Source of the DNA: Acidobacteriota bacterium | GTDB lineage: Bacteria; Acidobacteriota; Terriglobia; Terriglobales; Acidobacteriaceae | Length of the DNA stretch: 6,395 bases | Assembly: GCA_021801945.1 (NCBI GenBank) | Contig: JAKABE010000199.1 | Location: 1 to 6,395 of the forward strand | Reading direction: 5' to 3' | In this document: piece by piece, positions 1-5,896 of the stretch | Position numbering within the stretch: position 1 is the first letter of the stretch | Layout: each line of letters starts with the position of its first letter | Program-made: the position numbers and the translations under genes | Notes under the pieces: generated by a model | What the model was told of the DNA's origin: nothing | Seen by the model: the letters and a program-made list of their open reading frames with translations, nothing else | The model's database searches: none

Positions 1-177
1 CGGGCTCTCGCCGGGCTCGATCTTGCCGCCCGGAAACTCCCAGAGCGGTCCCATGGGCTGGTCGGGACGGCGCTGGCCGATCAGGACTTCGCCGCTGCGC
101 ACGATGAGCGCGGCGGCTACAAAGCGAAGGGCTGGCCCCAGGGGACGGGGCCGCACGTTGGGCTGATCTTCTGCCAC
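1..177 (-). CDS. mutT: MutT-type Nudix hydrolase, N-terminal part (cut by window edge)
   Basis: This is the first 59 codons of a Nudix hydrolase; the rest lies beyond the left edge. The translation runs through a hydrophobic first strand (FVAAALIV, about residues 19-26) and LIGQRRP, then GPLWEFPGGKIEPGES (43-58). That is the signature of MutT-type 8-oxo-dGTP diphosphatases and the first part of the Nudix box (G51, five residues, E57). The metal-binding REUXEE half is off the window. Family members hydrolyse 8-oxo-dGTP to the monophosphate in the cytoplasm and so prevent A:T to C:G transversions. The start is inferred as GTG at 177-175; no ATG lies upstream of the conserved part. There is no normally spaced Shine-Dalgarno, but a TACACT hexamer sits six bases upstream. 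The HAD gene ends 108 bases upstream on the same strand. A Nudix enzyme with another nucleotide substrate remains possible. Confidence 0.85.
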   Translation of the reverse strand, partial: MAEDQPNVRPRPLGPALRFVAAALIVRSGEVLIGQRRPDQPMGPLWEFPGGKIEPGESP

Positions 178-183
178 CTCTCT

Positions 184-189
184 AGTGTA
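184..189 (-). promoter_or_regulatory. Possible -10 element of mutT (TACACT), leaderless spacing
   Basis: Read on the minus strand, TACACT matches four of six bases of TATAAT, including the key second A and last T. Exactly six bases separate it from the GTG, so transcription would start on the start codon. No -35 element is visible at normal spacing. On its own this is weak; it gains weight because three other genes here show the same spacing. Confidence 0.35.
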
Positions 190-285
190 AACGAAACAAA
201 AGAGATAGATAGGTACACCCTTCGGCCGCAGCGGAACGCCAGATCGTTGGAGATCGACTTCGAGCATCCAGCCCCAAAAACGCCG

Positions 286-1041
286 TTATTCTCCAGACAC
301 TGCGGCCGAGATGCCCTCCGCGGAGCGAGGACGGAAGTAGCCCCAGCCGTGCTTTGCCGCCGCTGCCAGCAGCGCCGGGGAGGGGTTCACCGGGAAAGCG
401 TTGCGCGCCATCTCCAGCATGGCCAGGTCGTGAATTGAATTGCCAAAGACGGCATCGGGATGGGGCAAGCCCACCCGCCGCAACGCCACGGCCTTCCCTT
501 CGTCGGTGGGCACGTCCAGAATCTCGCTGGTGATTAGTCCATTGGCGACGCGTACCTCCGCAGCCAGAATATGTTCCTGCGGAATGCCGAAACGGCGCAC
601 ACCCTCGCCGACAACCCAGCGATTCGTGGAGCTCACCGCCCAGAGCGCGACGCCTGCTTGGCGCAGCGCGGCCACTAGTTGCGCCACCTCCTCGAAGATG
701 CGTCCGCTCACCATCTCTTCGAAGTACCGAGCAGCGGCGGCTTGCAGCTCCTGTTCACGCAGGCCGGAGTATATCTGGATCATCTCGCCGCAGATCACAA
801 CTTCGCTGATCTGACCGGAGCGGTAAGCGCGATGGCGGTTGTCTATCCAGTCGGCAGTGGAACGCGAAACCAAGCCCTGTTCCAATGACCAGACCATGAA
901 CCCGTAGCCCGAGTCGCCACCCCACAGCGTTCCATCGCAATCAAAGACCGCCACCTTGGGCTTGCTGGCCAAAACCAGCCCTTCCAGCTCTTCAGCGGTC
1001 CATTGGGCAATTTCCATCTGTTCGATCTGTGTAGAAGTCAA
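286..1041 (-). CDS. HAD-superfamily phosphatase, phosphoserine-phosphatase-like (subfamily IB type)
   Basis: A 251-residue haloacid dehalogenase-fold hydrolase. Motif I is FDCDGTLW (33-40): D34 would be the nucleophile and D36 the general acid. A helical cap segment follows (about 45-115). Motif II is AVSSTN (135-140, S137), motif III is K183 in DEGKAVALRR, and motif IV is GNSIHDLAMLEMA (200-212). The layout resembles SerB-like enzymes, which dephosphorylate small phosphomonoesters in a Mg-dependent reaction; the substrate cannot be read from the sequence. In motif IV the usual first acidic residue is N201, while D205 is kept. The start is TTG at 1041-1039, chosen because GAGG (minus strand) lies five bases upstream of it; the ATG at residue 9 has no such site. 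The gene is divergent from xerD and upstream of mutT on the same strand. No signal peptide or membrane segment is visible. Confidence 0.85.
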   Translation of the reverse strand: MTSTQIEQMEIAQWTAEELEGLVLASKPKVAVFDCDGTLWGGDSGYGFMVWSLEQGLVSRSTADWIDNRHRAYRSGQISEVVICGEMIQIYSGLREQELQAAAARYFEEMVSGRIFEEVAQLVAALRQAGVALWAVSSTNRWVVGEGVRRFGIPQEHILAAEVRVANGLITSEILDVPTDEGKAVALRRVGLPHPDAVFGNSIHDLAMLEMARNAFPVNPSPALLAAAAKHGWGYFRPRSAEGISAAVSGE

Positions 1042-1048
1042 ATGTTCC

Positions 1049-1077
1049 TCAATTTGTTCCGAAATCCGTCCATTCTA
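1049..1077 (-). promoter_or_regulatory. Possible promoter -10 and short leader of the HAD gene
   Basis: On the minus strand, TAGAAT (1077-1072) matches five of six bases of TATAAT. It would place the transcript start near 1065, giving a leader of about 24 bases that contains the GAGG ribosome-binding site before the TTG start. No good -35 hexamer is seen at 16-18 bases. A perfect 10-base palindrome, TCTTCGAAGA (1081-1090), sits just upstream. Confidence 0.4.
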
Positions 1078-1107
1078 TTTTCTTCGAAGACACCCCATCG
1101 ATGCACG

Positions 1108-1117
1108 TGAACGTTCA
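1108..1117. repeat. 10-base perfect palindrome TGAACGTTCA in the divergent region
   Basis: TGAACGTTCA equals its own reverse complement. It lies in the 207-base divergent region between the HAD gene and xerD, about 43-52 bases upstream of the proposed HAD transcript start. It could be a half of, or a whole, operator for a dimeric regulator. It does not match a LexA box, which needs spaced half-sites. Palindromes this short also occur by chance. Confidence 0.25.
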
Positions 1118-1200
1118 GTAAAACCTCAATTCGGGTGTGCGCTGCCTGAGCGCCGCAATGAGGTGATGAAGTTGATTCCTTGATAAACGAGGTACGGTAA

Positions 1201-1218
1201 CAGGCGCGGCCGCGCCTG
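1201..1218. repeat. 18-base perfect GC-rich palindrome upstream of xerD
   Basis: CAGGCGCGG is followed directly by its reverse complement CCGCGCCTG, with no loop, forming an uninterrupted 18-base dyad around a GCGGCCGC core. Relative to a leaderless xerD transcript starting at 1249 it covers about -48 to -31, the place of a -35 element or an upstream operator. It could bind a dimeric regulator. As RNA it would need an unpaired loop and be a poorer hairpin. Confidence 0.5.
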
Positions 1219-1236
1219 CCGGGGACCGGAGACACG

Positions 1237-1242
1237 GATAAT
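1237..1242 (+). promoter_or_regulatory. Possible -10 element of xerD (GATAAT), leaderless spacing
   Basis: GATAAT matches five of six bases of TATAAT. The six bases CGGGGT separate it from the GTG at 1249, so the predicted transcript start is the start codon. No -35 hexamer is seen; the GC-rich palindrome occupies that position. Confidence 0.45.
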
Positions 1243-1248
1243 CGGGGT

Positions 1249-2238
1249 GTGGACAGCACCCGCAATCTAGCGCTTCTCAAGGACTATCAGGCGTATCTGC
1301 GCGTGGAAAAGGGGCTGCGCCCGCTCACCTGCGAGGCGTATCTGAGCGACCTGCGGACCTTCGCGGAGTTTCTGGAAGGGCGCAATGGCGTGCTGCTGGC
1401 GGCCGAGCAACAGGACGTGGCGGAGTTTCTCGAGCATCTGCGCGGCCACGGGATCGACTCGCGCTCGGCGGCACGCAAGCTGAGCTGCCTGCGCGGCTTC
1501 TACAAGTGGCTGCTGCTGGACCGGCGGATTCATCACGATCCGACCGTAAATATCGAGTCGCCCAAGGCATGGAAGGTGCTGCCCAAGTCGCTGGCAGAGC
1601 CGGAGGTGGCGGAGATGCTGGAGCGCGCGGGGATGGCGGCCTCGCACCCACAGGCGCGGGCCACGGCGCTGCGCGACCGCGCGATTCTGGAGCTGCTGTA
1701 CGCGGGTGGACTGCGCGTCTCCGAGGTGACGGCGCTCTCAACCGGCGACCTGAAGCTGGACGTGGGCCGCGTGCAGGTGCGCGGGAAGGGCGACAAGGAA
1801 CGCATCGTGCCACTGGGGCGCTCTGCGCTCGAGGCTTTGGAAGAATATCTGCGCGAGGGAAGACCGCACCTGGAGCGAATCAGCCCGGCGCGGAAGACTG
1901 GCGCTGCGCGGCTGTTTCTTTCGTTGCGGGGAATGCCGCTGACGCGGCAATGGGTGTGGCGGCTGGTGAAGGTAGCAGGCGGCGGCAGCCCGCACCGGCT
2001 GCGCCACAGTTGCGCCACACACATGGTGGAGCACGGCGCCGATCTGCGCAGCGTGCAAATGATGCTGGGCCACGCCGACATCTCCACCACGCAGGTGTAC
2101 ACGCATCTGGCGCTGGGACGGCTGAAGGCCGTGCATCGGCAGCATCACCCCCGCGCGGTGCGGCGGCCGACGACGCAAGACGCGGTACCCGTGCCGGATT
2201 CGACCTTGCCGCACAATCCTCCTGAGGAGGCGGCATGA
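1249..2238 (+). CDS. xerD: Tyrosine recombinase XerD-like
   Basis: A 329-residue site-specific recombinase of the lambda integrase family. The N-terminal SAM-like DNA-binding domain spans about 1-105 ([17 protein letters not shown] at 11-27, [13 protein letters not shown] at 76-88). The catalytic domain has the full set: R156 (GGLRVSE), K180 (RGKGDKE), H249 and R252 (HRLRH), H275 (LGHAD) and nucleophile Y284 (QVYTHL). The ending [13 protein letters not shown] resembles E. coli XerD (RLRQLHQQHHPRA), so I call it XerD and its neighbour XerC. XerC/XerD act together at dif, with FtsK, to resolve chromosome dimers. The stretch before HRLRH is about eight residues shorter than in E. coli XerD, and a 26-residue low-complexity tail follows HPRA. 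The start is GTG with no well-spaced Shine-Dalgarno; conserved sequence begins within a dozen residues. The stop overlaps the xerC start in ATGA. Confidence 0.92.
   Translation: MDSTRNLALLKDYQAYLRVEKGLRPLTCEAYLSDLRTFAEFLEGRNGVLLAAEQQDVAEFLEHLRGHGIDSRSAARKLSCLRGFYKWLLLDRRIHHDPTVNIESPKAWKVLPKSLAEPEVAEMLERAGMAASHPQARATALRDRAILELLYAGGLRVSEVTALSTGDLKLDVGRVQVRGKGDKERIVPLGRSALEALEEYLREGRPHLERISPARKTGAARLFLSLRGMPLTRQWVWRLVKVAGGGSPHRLRHSCATHMVEHGADLRSVQMMLGHADISTTQVYTHLALGRLKAVHRQHHPRAVRRPTTQDAVPVPDSTLPHNPPEEAA
2218..2230 (+). promoter_or_regulatory. xerC ribosome-binding site inside a small hairpin
   Basis: GAGGAGG (2224-2230) is a strong Shine-Dalgarno four bases before the xerC ATG, inside the last codons of xerD. 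CCTCC (2218-2222) can pair with GGAGG (2226-2230) across a TGA loop, which would hide the site. Ribosomes finishing xerD would open the hairpin, so xerC translation is probably coupled to xerD translation. The coupling is inferred; the pairing is seen. Confidence 0.55.
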
Positions 2239-3251
2239 GCACACCCGCTGGTCCGGTGGCCGCGCCCGCGCTCGGCGAGCTGGTGAACGGCTATCTGCGC
2301 GTGCTGGCCAATGAGCGCGGCGCCTCTGCACACACGCTGCGCGCCTATCGGCGTGAGCTGCACGGATTTGCGGATTGGTGGATGGCGCACGACGGCGCGG
2401 ATGGTTCCGAATTCGGCGTGGAGCGCATTGAGCACACCGACATTCGCGCTTACCTTGGCGCGCTGTATGAGCGCGGATTGTCGAAGGCTTCGGCGGCGCG
2501 GGCGCTGGCGGCCATTCGCAGTTGGTTCAAGTGGCTGGCGCGCACCGGGCGCATCGAGCAGAATGCGGCGGCGCTGGTTGCTACACCGCGGCTGCCCAAG
2601 CATCTGCCGCGCGTGCCCTCCATCGAGCAGATGAACCGCGTGGTGGACTCGGTGGGCGAAGACGCGGCGAGTTGGCCGGCGCGCGACCGCGCCATCCTCG
2701 AACTGCTCTACGGATGTGGCATCCGCAATGCCGAACTGACGGGGCTGAACCTCGAGGACATTCACTGGGCCAACGAGGCCATTCTCGTGCGCGGCAAGGG
2801 CCAAAAGCAGCGCTACGTGCCGCTGGGCGACGCGGCGGCCCAGGCGCTGCGCGCGTACCTCAAGGAGCGGATGGCGCTGCTGGCTGCTGCAGGCGAACCG
2901 TTGGGAGCCGGGACGCCGGCCCTCTTTGTGAATCTGCGACTGCGCGGCCTGGGCGAGGCCGCGGCAGCGGGCAAGCCGGGCGCCGCAAAGGCCGGACAGG
3001 CACGGCTGACTACGCGCAGCGTGGGCCGCATCGTCAAGCGCATCGCCATCCTGCGCGGGCTTTCGTCCGACGTGCATCCACACACCCTGCGCCACGCCTT
3101 CGGCACGCATCTGCTGGAGGAGGGCGCCGACCTGCGCGCTATCCAGGAGTTGCTGGGCCATGAACGGCTCTCGACCACGCAGCGCTATACGCAACTGACT
3201 ACCGCGCAGTTGACCGAGGTCTACGACCGCACGCATCCGCGGGCAAAGTAG
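2235..3251 (+). CDS. xerC: Tyrosine recombinase XerC-like
   Basis: A 338-residue recombinase paralogous to the gene before it. The N-terminal core-binding domain covers about 10-115 ([18 protein letters not shown] at 25-42, IRSWFKWL at 94-101). The catalytic residues are complete: R164 (CGIRNAE), K188 (RGKGQKQR), H283 and R286 (HTLRH), H309 (LGHER) and nucleophile Y318 (TTQRYTQL). The end, [13 protein letters not shown], resembles E. coli XerC (LASVYDAAHPRAKR). It would form the XerCD heterotetramer at dif, usually making the first strand exchange. It is longer than the usual near-300 residues, mainly because of an Ala/Gly/Lys-rich stretch at about 237-257, between the FVNLR strand and the [10 protein letters not shown] helix. 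The ATG start has a strong Shine-Dalgarno and overlaps the xerD stop by four bases, so the pair is almost certainly one operon. Confidence 0.92.
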   Translation: MSTPAGPVAAPALGELVNGYLRVLANERGASAHTLRAYRRELHGFADWWMAHDGADGSEFGVERIEHTDIRAYLGALYERGLSKASAARALAAIRSWFKWLARTGRIEQNAAALVATPRLPKHLPRVPSIEQMNRVVDSVGEDAASWPARDRAILELLYGCGIRNAELTGLNLEDIHWANEAILVRGKGQKQRYVPLGDAAAQALRAYLKERMALLAAAGEPLGAGTPALFVNLRLRGLGEAAAAGKPGAAKAGQARLTTRSVGRIVKRIAILRGLSSDVHPHTLRHAFGTHLLEEGADLRAIQELLGHERLSTTQRYTQLTTAQLTEVYDRTHPRAK

Positions 3252-3411
3252 GGCGGGGGAACCGGCTTTCGGCTGACCTTTGGCCTCACTGTCTGCTCGA
3301 CACGGAGGCGACGGAAGCCGATCCTTGGGAATGCAGCTCAGCCACGGGCCGGATAGACTTGCCAAGGCAGGGGATTGCGCCCAGGACCGATGGGATTGGA
3401 GAATCGAACGC

Positions 3412-4002
3412 ATGATCGCTCATCTGCGCGGCAAGCTAATTCATAAGGAGCCCGGCCAGGCCATCGTCGAGGCCGGCGGCGTGGGCTACGACGTCGCTAT
3501 CTCAGTCCCGACGTTCACGGCACTGCCGGCGGTGGGCGCGGAAGCCGCGCTGCACATTCACACTCAGGTGAGCGACGATCAAATTGCGCTCTTCGGCTTC
3601 CTCGACCGCGAAGAGAAACGGCTCTTCGAACGACTGATTACGGTCAGCGCCGTGGGGCCAAAACTGGCCATCAAAATTCTCAGCGGGCTGGCCGTGGAGC
3701 GCACGGTGCAGGCCATCCGCGGGCAGGATCACGCGCAGTTGACGCGCATTCCCGGCGTGGGCAAAAAGCTGGCTGAGCGGCTGGTGGTGGAGCTCAAGGA
3801 CAAGCTGGACGACTTTGCCGTAGCACCCGCGCCGCAGACCGTCGAGGGCGCGGCGGTCGAAGACGTGCTTTCAGCGCTCGTCAATCTGGGCTATCAGCGT
3901 GCGGCGGCAGAGAAGGCCATCGAGCAAGCTGTGAACAAAGACAGGACGCTGGCCGGGGACTTCGATGGGCTGTTTCGCGGGGCGCTGAAGGTGATTCGGT
4001 GA
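3412..4002 (+). CDS. ruvA: Holliday junction branch migration protein RuvA
   Basis: A 196-residue RuvA (E. coli protein 203). It binds four-way junctions as a tetramer and loads the RuvB motor for branch migration. Domain I is the OB fold (MIAHLRGKLIHKEPGQAIVEAGGVGYDV onward, to about 63), ending in QIALFGFLDREEKRLFE. Two helix-hairpin-helix motifs form domain II: ITVSAVGPKLAIKIL (76-90) and LTRIPGVGKKLAERL (110-124). Domain III, the RuvB-binding part, is about 148-196 (VEDVLSALVNLGYQRAAAEKAI). D55 and D56 fall where E. coli RuvA has its acidic pin (E55, D56). The start is ATG 3412, because the conserved protein begins there and GGAG lies ten bases upstream; the frame is open further upstream, without homology. 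No ruvB or ruvC is adjacent. The 160-base gap after xerC shows no terminator; TAGACT at 3354-3359 is a weak -10 candidate. Confidence 0.95.
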   Translation: MIAHLRGKLIHKEPGQAIVEAGGVGYDVAISVPTFTALPAVGAEAALHIHTQVSDDQIALFGFLDREEKRLFERLITVSAVGPKLAIKILSGLAVERTVQAIRGQDHAQLTRIPGVGKKLAERLVVELKDKLDDFAVAPAPQTVEGAAVEDVLSALVNLGYQRAAAEKAIEQAVNKDRTLAGDFDGLFRGALKVIR

Positions 4003-4032
4003 AGACTGGCGCGACGCTCCCTGCTCCGTTGT

Positions 4033-4062
4033 TTGGAATGCCAGCGGCTCACGAAATATAGT
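4033..4062 (+). promoter_or_regulatory. Likely promoter of the methyltransferase gene (TTGGAA, 18 bases, TATAGT)
   Basis: TTGGAA (4033-4038) matches four of six bases of the -35 consensus. TATAGT (4057-4062) matches five of six of the -10, with an 18-base spacer. Six bases separate the -10 from ATG 4069, so the transcript would begin on the start codon. It lies in the 66-base gap after ruvA and suggests separate transcription of this gene. Confidence 0.5.
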
Positions 4063-4068
4063 TGATAC

Positions 4069-4899
4069 ATGCGCGCGCCGACTCCGACAGTTCCGATGCT
4101 GGAGCCTGGCCCTCCGATGCACAGGAGAGTACTCCGTCGCATCAAGAGCGCTTTCCTGCAGTTCGGGCTTACCTACCGGCTTTACCTCAGAGTCAAATAC
4201 GGCACGGACACCGCCTCCTTGCGTCCCCCTGCAAAGGAAGACCTTCCCAACCGGGTCCTCCAGACTCACGCCGAATGGCGCGGCGCCGTGCGCGAAGCGA
4301 TGCGCCTCCATCTGCCTCTGCACCGGGCCGAAGAAAAGAATTGGGATCACCTCGCCGCCGTGCGTGCCATTGCCAGCGCCAAAGCAAGATCGGCGCGTGT
4401 GCTGGACGCCGGCGCCGAATTCTATAGCAACGTACTCCCAGCTCTGTTCGCTTATGGATTCCGCGACTTATACGGCGTCAATCTTTCTTTCACTGCACCC
4501 GCCCGGAGAGGTCCCATCCGCTACCTGCCCGGAGACATCACCCGCACCGAATTTCCCGATTCTTTCTTCGATGCCATTACCTGCATGAGCGTCATTGAGC
4601 ACGGGGTCCACATCGGGGATTATTTTCGCGAAATGTTCCGTATCTTGAAGCCGGACGGAATTCTCATCACGTCCACCGACTACTATCCGGAACGGATCGA
4701 TACTGCGGGCAAGGTCGCGCATGGAGCGCCGATTAAGATCTTTTCAAAAACTGAAATCGAAGAAATGCTCGGCCTCGCATACGAGTGTGGATTTAAACCC
4801 ACCGCGGAGATCGATTTGGAATGCAGTGAACGGCCAGTACGCTGGAATGCGTACGACCTCGATTTCACCTTCCTGATCTTTACCCTCCGCAAGCCATAA
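4069..4899 (+). CDS. Class I SAM-dependent methyltransferase-like protein
   Basis: A 276-residue protein with a Rossmann-type methyltransferase domain in its middle: motif I VLDAGAEFYSN (111-121), second strand LYGVNLS (134-140), GDITRTEFPDSFFDAITCMSVIEHGV (155-180) and LKPDGILITSTDYY (193-206). The last two match the Methyltransf_11/25-type core closely. Motif I keeps one glycine where GxGxG is usual, and the acidic residue expected at the end of strand two is N138. Cofactor binding may therefore be altered. The N-terminal part (about 17-95) is basic and helical, of unknown role. The substrate cannot be told; relatives of this style often sit with sugar or cell-surface genes, but none is here. 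The start is uncertain: ATG 4069 fits a leaderless promoter, while ATG 4117 (residue 17) has GGAG twelve bases upstream and a more natural N-terminus. Codon use looks less GC-rich than in ruvA. Confidence 0.75.
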   Translation: MRAPTPTVPMLEPGPPMHRRVLRRIKSAFLQFGLTYRLYLRVKYGTDTASLRPPAKEDLPNRVLQTHAEWRGAVREAMRLHLPLHRAEEKNWDHLAAVRAIASAKARSARVLDAGAEFYSNVLPALFAYGFRDLYGVNLSFTAPARRGPIRYLPGDITRTEFPDSFFDAITCMSVIEHGVHIGDYFREMFRILKPDGILITSTDYYPERIDTAGKVAHGAPIKIFSKTEIEEMLGLAYECGFKPTAEIDLECSERPVRWNAYDLDFTFLIFTLRKP

Positions 4900-4938
4900 C
4901 TCCCTAGTCGCATCCGGGGCTTTTGCACGATCTCGCGA

Positions 4939-4944
4939 TACACT
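4939..4944 (+). promoter_or_regulatory. Possible -10 element of the DUF2461 gene (TACACT), leaderless spacing
   Basis: TACACT matches four of six bases of TATAAT and is the same hexamer seen before mutT. Exactly six bases separate it from GTG 4951. No -35 element and no Shine-Dalgarno are visible in the 51-base gap after the methyltransferase gene. Confidence 0.35.
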
Positions 4945-4950
4945 TCCCCT

Positions 4951-5691
4951 GTGATGAACAGCAAACTGAACCCTGCTCTAGCTGTCCCCTACTTCCGTCC
5001 TGAAGCCCTCACCTTCCTGCGCAACCTCGCTCGCCACAATGACCGCGCGTGGTTCCAGCCGCGCAAGGCCGCGTTCGAGGCGGAGCTTAAGGAGCCGATG
5101 CTCGCCGTCATCCGCAAGGTGACCGATGCAATGGTGGACTTTGCGCCTAGTTTCGTGCGTCCGGCGGAGAAGTGCCTGTTCCGGATCTATCGCGATACAC
5201 GCTTCAGCGCCAACAAGCAGCCCTACAAGACGCTCGTGGCAGCGTGGTGGTCGCACCAGCGGTTGGAGAAGACCTCGGGGGCGGGCTACTACTTCCATGT
5301 GAGCCCCAAGGAAGTGATCATCGCCGCCGGAGCCTACATGCCCGAGAAGGATCAATTAGCCCAAATTCGCTACTGGATGCTTGACCATCACGAAGAGTTC
5401 CGCAAGCTGCTCAAGAAACCCGCCGTGCGGCGCACGTTCGAGGAGTTCGAAGGCAATGCACTCACCCGCCCGCCAAAGGGCTTTCCCAGCGAGCATCCGG
5501 CCATGGATCTGATCCGCTGCCGGCAATGGGGGCTGGCCGCCACGCTGCCGACGGCCGTGGCGCTGAAGAAGGATTTCGCGGCCAGGCTGATTCGATCTTT
5601 CAGAATCGCCACACCGATGGTGGACGCGCTGAATACGCCCATCACCTCTGCCCAAGCGCCTAAAAAGCGGGTGCTTTTCGGTCTGAGATAG
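4951..5691 (+). CDS. DUF2461 / TIGR02453 family protein, function unknown
   Basis: A 246-residue soluble protein that I recognise as DUF2461 from its conserved blocks: FLRNLARHNDRAWFQPRK (22-39), FRIYRDTRFSANKQPYKT (77-94), GYYFHVSPKEVIIAAGAYMP (112-131, in two parts around the HVSP strand) and a late PPKGFPSEHP (174-183). The family is widespread in bacteria and has no established biochemical role that I can state. Length is usual for the family, and no signal peptide or membrane segment is seen. The start is either GTG 4951 or the very next codon, ATG 4954. Spacing from the -10-like TACACT favours 4951, and neither start has a Shine-Dalgarno. Near the end, AAAAGC and GCTTTT (5663-5678) flank a four-base loop, a weak AT-rich hairpin that could slow transcription but is unconvincing as a terminator. 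Confidence 0.85.
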   Translation: MMNSKLNPALAVPYFRPEALTFLRNLARHNDRAWFQPRKAAFEAELKEPMLAVIRKVTDAMVDFAPSFVRPAEKCLFRIYRDTRFSANKQPYKTLVAAWWSHQRLEKTSGAGYYFHVSPKEVIIAAGAYMPEKDQLAQIRYWMLDHHEEFRKLLKKPAVRRTFEEFEGNALTRPPKGFPSEHPAMDLIRCRQWGLAATLPTAVALKKDFAARLIRSFRIATPMVDALNTPITSAQAPKKRVLFGLR

Positions 5692-5764
5692 ACGCTCCGC
5701 ACGGCAATGGTGCGATTCGCATGGCGAGAAGAATTGGAGTGTATCCGTACGCTCGGAAGGCTCC

Positions 5765-5838
5765 AAAAGGCCGAAAAACCAAGGAATATCGGCAATACTG
5801 GCAGAAAAACCCAAGAAAACTGTGGAAAATCGGCCTTT
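5765..5838. promoter_or_regulatory. Phased A-tracts (probable curved DNA) upstream of the HU promoter
   Basis: Runs of four or five A are centred near 5766, 5776, 5807, 5817 and 5827, with AA steps near 5785 and 5795 filling the gap. Spacings are close to one helical turn or its multiple. Such phasing bends DNA in one direction. The copies GAAAAACC (5773-5780 and 5804-5811) lie 31 bases apart, about three turns. A nine-base inverted repeat, AAAGGCCGA (5766-5774) and TCGGCCTTT (5830-5838), frames the segment. It ends just upstream of TTGACT. Curved upstream DNA can raise promoter activity or bind HU/IHF-type proteins; either role is inferred. Confidence 0.5.
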
Positions 5839-5843
5839 CTACC

Positions 5844-5873
5844 TTGACTTTGCCTGTCCGAAAGCTGCATTGT
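5844..5873 (+). promoter_or_regulatory. Probable promoter of the HU gene
   Basis: TTGACT (5844-5849) matches five of six bases of the -35 consensus. After an 18-base spacer, CATTGT (5868-5873) matches only three of six of the -10, so the right half is uncertain. A transcript start near 5880 would give the HU gene a leader of about 144 bases. Confidence 0.45.
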
Positions 5874-5896
5874 AACCATCGGCAGGGTTCTTCGAA

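Noticed and set aside
1042..1248. A dif site near xerD
   Set aside because: No 28-base arrangement of two 11-base arms around a six-base centre resembling known dif sites was found; the palindromes here are GC-rich and lack the usual AT-rich arms.
1506..2225. A long plus-strand frame in another phase inside xerD
   Set aside because: Its Arg/Ala/Gly-rich composition is typical of an out-of-frame reading of GC-rich coding DNA, and xerD itself is intact there.
1249..3251. Tandem tyrosine recombinases as part of an integrative element or integron
   Set aside because: Both proteins match housekeeping XerD and XerC end motifs. No attachment-site repeats, cassette array, excisionase or cargo genes are seen, and the neighbours are core genes.
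2145..3413. A 422-codon minus-strand open frame over xerD, xerC and the gap to ruvA
   Set aside because: It is the antisense shadow of two well-supported recombinases in GC-rich DNA and shows no recognisable domain.
5663..5678. An AAAAGC/GCTTTT hairpin at the end of the DUF2461 gene as a terminator
   Set aside because: It lies inside the coding sequence, the stem is short and AT-rich, and no extended T-run follows.
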